From positions 48,284-112,283 of the forward strand of contig CAYGYG010000008.1 of NCBI GenBank assembly GCA_964354155.1: a stretch of 64,000 bases of DNA. Reading direction: 5' to 3'. This document shows, one piece after another, positions 62,263 through 64,000 of this stretch. The notes under the pieces were generated by a model. The model saw only the letters and a program-made list of their open reading frames with translations. It was not told where the DNA came from and searched no databases. The DNA comes from CAYGYG01 sp964354155 (GTDB taxonomy: Bacteria > Hydrothermota > Tepidihabitantia > SM23-42 > CAYGYG01). Both the position numbers and the translations under genes were made by a program. Within the stretch, counting starts at the first letter, position 1, and every line of letters begins with the position of its first letter.

Positions 62263-62366
62263 AATGAAATCGAGCCCTTGCTTTTCATCCCGAGGCATTG
62301 TATGATGTGCATGAGCGTATTATGGAGATAGGATACAGCGTGCGGTTTCGGGTGAAACATGACAGC
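62263..62366 (+). repeat. Promoter-bearing direct repeat, copy 2
   Basis: Nearly identical to 59369-59470. The promoter is kept: TTGCTT (62278-62283), 17 nt, TATGAT (62301-62306). The next gene starts 18 nt after the repeat with its own SD (AAGGAG). Confidence 0.75.
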
Positions 62367-62383
62367 CTAACCAAGGAGTAGAC

Positions 62384-63259
62384 ATGAACCATAGTGAGAG
62401 AAACTGGCTTGCATCGAGCCTGGTTATGGTTGTTCTTGCCATGACCACGAGTCTGGCGACGAATCCGGAATGGCCCTTGGTCAAAGAGACGGAACACAAG
62501 GTGTACATTTCCGGCAAGTACCCGAAAGTCGGTGAGGTCTTTGAGGTTGTCTACCGGTTTCGTTTCAAGCCTGAGGTCAGACCGCCTGCTCCCGGGCAGA
62601 AATACTACGTCAAATTCGTCTCGAATAGAGCTGAGGTCATTACCCGAGACGAGATCACGGTGTCGGACATAGTTCCTGGACAATGGCGTGAAGTGAGGGG
62701 CCGGTTCAAGATCATAAAACCGTTCGATCTGGTAATGCTTGCCGCGCGATTGACGTATGTGCCAGGCTCTTATGGTCCGGCAGGTGGGGGGGTGGAAGTC
62801 TGCCTTCTCAATCAGGAGACCGGGCAGTACGGCACGTGGGACGAGCGGTTCAAGCCTTCCGTCCTGTGGAGGTATAACAATGTCGAACCGCAATGGTTGC
62901 CAGGTCCTGATGCGGGCTGGGAGGAGAGCAACCGAAAGATCGTCGATGCCATGAAGAAATACGAACCGGCCTTGACTGACTCCGAAGCCCTTTGCCTGCA
63001 CCAGGAGCACTACGTCATCGTCACAAGCCCGGTTTGGAAGAAATTCGCATCCGACAGTGCTCGGATCACTGCCATCTTGCGTGAGGGCTGGTTGGAAGCC
63101 ATACGCTCCGGTGCCGAAGCCAAGCAGAAGTGGTTAGACGCCTTCATGAAAAAATACCTTAAGAAGAAGGATGTCGACACCAAGGCGCGGCGAAATGCCG
63201 GCTGCGATTTCAACGCCAATCCTGGGGATTCGGGGTCGGGCCATCTCTCTATTTGTTAA
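62384..63259 (+). CDS. Secreted protein of unknown function
   Basis: 291 residues. A signal peptide (NWLASSLVMVVLAMTTSLA) is followed by a beta-rich domain of ~130 residues (KVGEVFEVVYRFRFKPEVR ... VMLAARLTYVPGS) resembling an Ig-like stalk. The C-terminal half is helical and charged (AWEESNRKIVDAMKKYEP..., WLDAFMKKYLKKKDVDTKARR). One Cys pair is possible (C159, near VEVCLL, and the C-terminal residues). Transcribed from the repeat-borne promoter just upstream. No family recognised. Confidence 0.7.
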   Translation: MNHSERNWLASSLVMVVLAMTTSLATNPEWPLVKETEHKVYISGKYPKVGEVFEVVYRFRFKPEVRPPAPGQKYYVKFVSNRAEVITRDEITVSDIVPGQWREVRGRFKIIKPFDLVMLAARLTYVPGSYGPAGGGVEVCLLNQETGQYGTWDERFKPSVLWRYNNVEPQWLPGPDAGWEESNRKIVDAMKKYEPALTDSEALCLHQEHYVIVTSPVWKKFASDSARITAILREGWLEAIRSGAEAKQKWLDAFMKKYLKKKDVDTKARRNAGCDFNANPGDSGSGHLSIC

Positions 63260-63371
63260 GCGACAATTGGATCGATACTGTCTCGCACATGCCGCTCGAA
63301 ACCTACGACCTCCGGCTGGACATTGGACAGACCGAATTATCTGAAGACTCCTCTGCCGCGGAGAAAAACCC

Positions 63372-63400
63372 TTGACAATCCAGCTGGGGAGCTGTATCAT
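63372..63400 (+). promoter_or_regulatory. Promoter of the YCF48-like repeat protein
   Basis: TTGACA (63372-63377), 17 nt, TATCAT (63395-63400), then GGAGG at 63410-63414 and ATG at 63419, a leader of about 12 nt. Confidence 0.65.
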
Positions 63401-63418
63401 TATAATGATGGAGGTCTT

Positions 63419-64000
63419 ATGAAGAATGGAGTGATGTTGTTGTTTGCCGGGTTTCTTATGCTGCCGTGCCTGGTTTCAGCCGGCTGGGTCCGCCAGACCT
63501 CAGGCACAGCCAAAGACCTTTGGTCGGTCCATTTCCCCGTGGACGCTGCAACCGGTTATGCCGTGGGGGGCTATGGCACCATCCTGAAGACTACAAATGG
63601 AGGAGTGAACTGGGATTCTTTGACCTCGGGCACAACCAATATCCTTGCCTCTGTCCATTTCCCTGCGGACAATCTAACCGGCTATGCGGTGGGCTTATGG
63701 GGTATCATTCTCAAGACGACGAATGGCGGAACCAACTGGTTTTTCCAGCTCTCAGGCACAACCAATAGTCTCTACTCTGTTCATTTCCCCGTCGATGCTC
63801 TAACCGGGTATGTCGTAGTGGAATCCGACACCATCCTCAAGACCACGAATGGAGGCGCGAACTGGGTTCCCCAGCCCTTGGGTGCACCTTATGTTCTTTT
63901 GTCCGTTCATTTCCCAGTTGATGCTCTGACCGGGTATGGCGTGGGGATATATGGCGCTATCTTGAAGACCACGGATGGAGGAGCAAACTGGTTCGAGCAG
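63419..64000 (+). CDS. Secreted YCF48/BNR-like repeat protein, 3' end outside the window
   Basis: The frame is open from ATG 63419 to the end of the window (194 codons). A signal peptide (MKNGVMLLFAGFLMLPCLVSA) precedes tandem ~45-residue repeats: SVHFPVDA.TGYAVG..GTILKTTNGG.NW....SGTTN.L, at least four units. This matches the photosystem II assembly factor-like (YCF48) and BNR-type beta-propeller repeats found in many secreted bacterial proteins. By analogy with the other secreted proteins here, a FlgD-type tail may follow beyond the window. Confidence 0.8.
   Translation, partial: MKNGVMLLFAGFLMLPCLVSAGWVRQTSGTAKDLWSVHFPVDAATGYAVGGYGTILKTTNGGVNWDSLTSGTTNILASVHFPADNLTGYAVGLWGIILKTTNGGTNWFFQLSGTTNSLYSVHFPVDALTGYVVVESDTILKTTNGGANWVPQPLGAPYVLLSVHFPVDALTGYGVGIYGAILKTTDGGANWFEQ

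Overview
The window looks like a bacterial chromosome contig from an uncultured lineage, most likely a WOR-3-type candidate phylum or another FCB-related anaerobe. This is inference. The pointers are two secreted proteins ending in a FlgD/T9SS-type Ig domain (356-1582, 16220-17725), a Minf_1886-type gene next to purM, lone Roadblock/LC7 proteins, frequent GTG/TTG starts, and many genes that appear to be transcribed without a leader. A run of 100 N at 43371-43470 shows that this is a scaffold.

1-6.7 kb: a tautomerase and a Kelch secretory protein on the minus strand, then a plus-strand operon tdh-acpS-AMP ligase-ACP-kbl. Here threonine cleavage genes are interleaved with an acyl carrier protein and the enzyme that activates it. 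6.7-13.2 kb: a six-gene minus-strand operon cheY-cheA-cheC-TPR-TPR/LC7-LC7, a chemotaxis-like switch with no receptor, CheW, CheR or CheB in view. 13.2-28.9 kb: housekeeping genes, comprising a Ca2+-type P-ATPase, a secreted Ig-repeat protein, dihydrolipoyl dehydrogenase, a sigma-70 factor, HtrA, Hsp20, the translation operon rplM-rpsI-rpsB-tsf-pyrH-frr, and hutU.

29-33.1 kb: an arsenic operon, arsR-thioredoxin lipoprotein-acr3-ccdA-permease-small thioredoxin, driven by a promoter that sits inside a large dyad operator. 33.3-43 kb: a fold-back element, mntP, an SPFH protein, a RAYT-type transposase with 17-bp inverted ends, ligA, a Tat-exported unknown protein, purM, and a peptide-type substrate-binding lipoprotein fused to a TonB C-terminal domain.

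43-59.3 kb: an accessory, defense-like island. It holds repeats and the assembly gap, tRNA-Leu(UAA), a DUF4143 ATPase, a MNT/HEPN toxin-antitoxin pair, a 1153-residue type IIG-like restriction-methylase, a SIR2 NADase overlapping a 1081-residue helical protein, a HEPN protein, an IS256 remnant, an Mrr-like nuclease and a broken ATPase. The SIR2-helical-HEPN cluster is the best candidate for an undescribed system. 59.3-64 kb: small membrane proteins and lipoproteins behind two copies of a promoter-bearing repeat, a metallophosphoesterase, and a YCF48-like repeat protein that runs off the end.

The recurring regulatory theme is a TTGACN-(16/17)-TAnnnT promoter with the start codon only 5-12 nt downstream of the -10, so leaderless transcription appears common in this genome.
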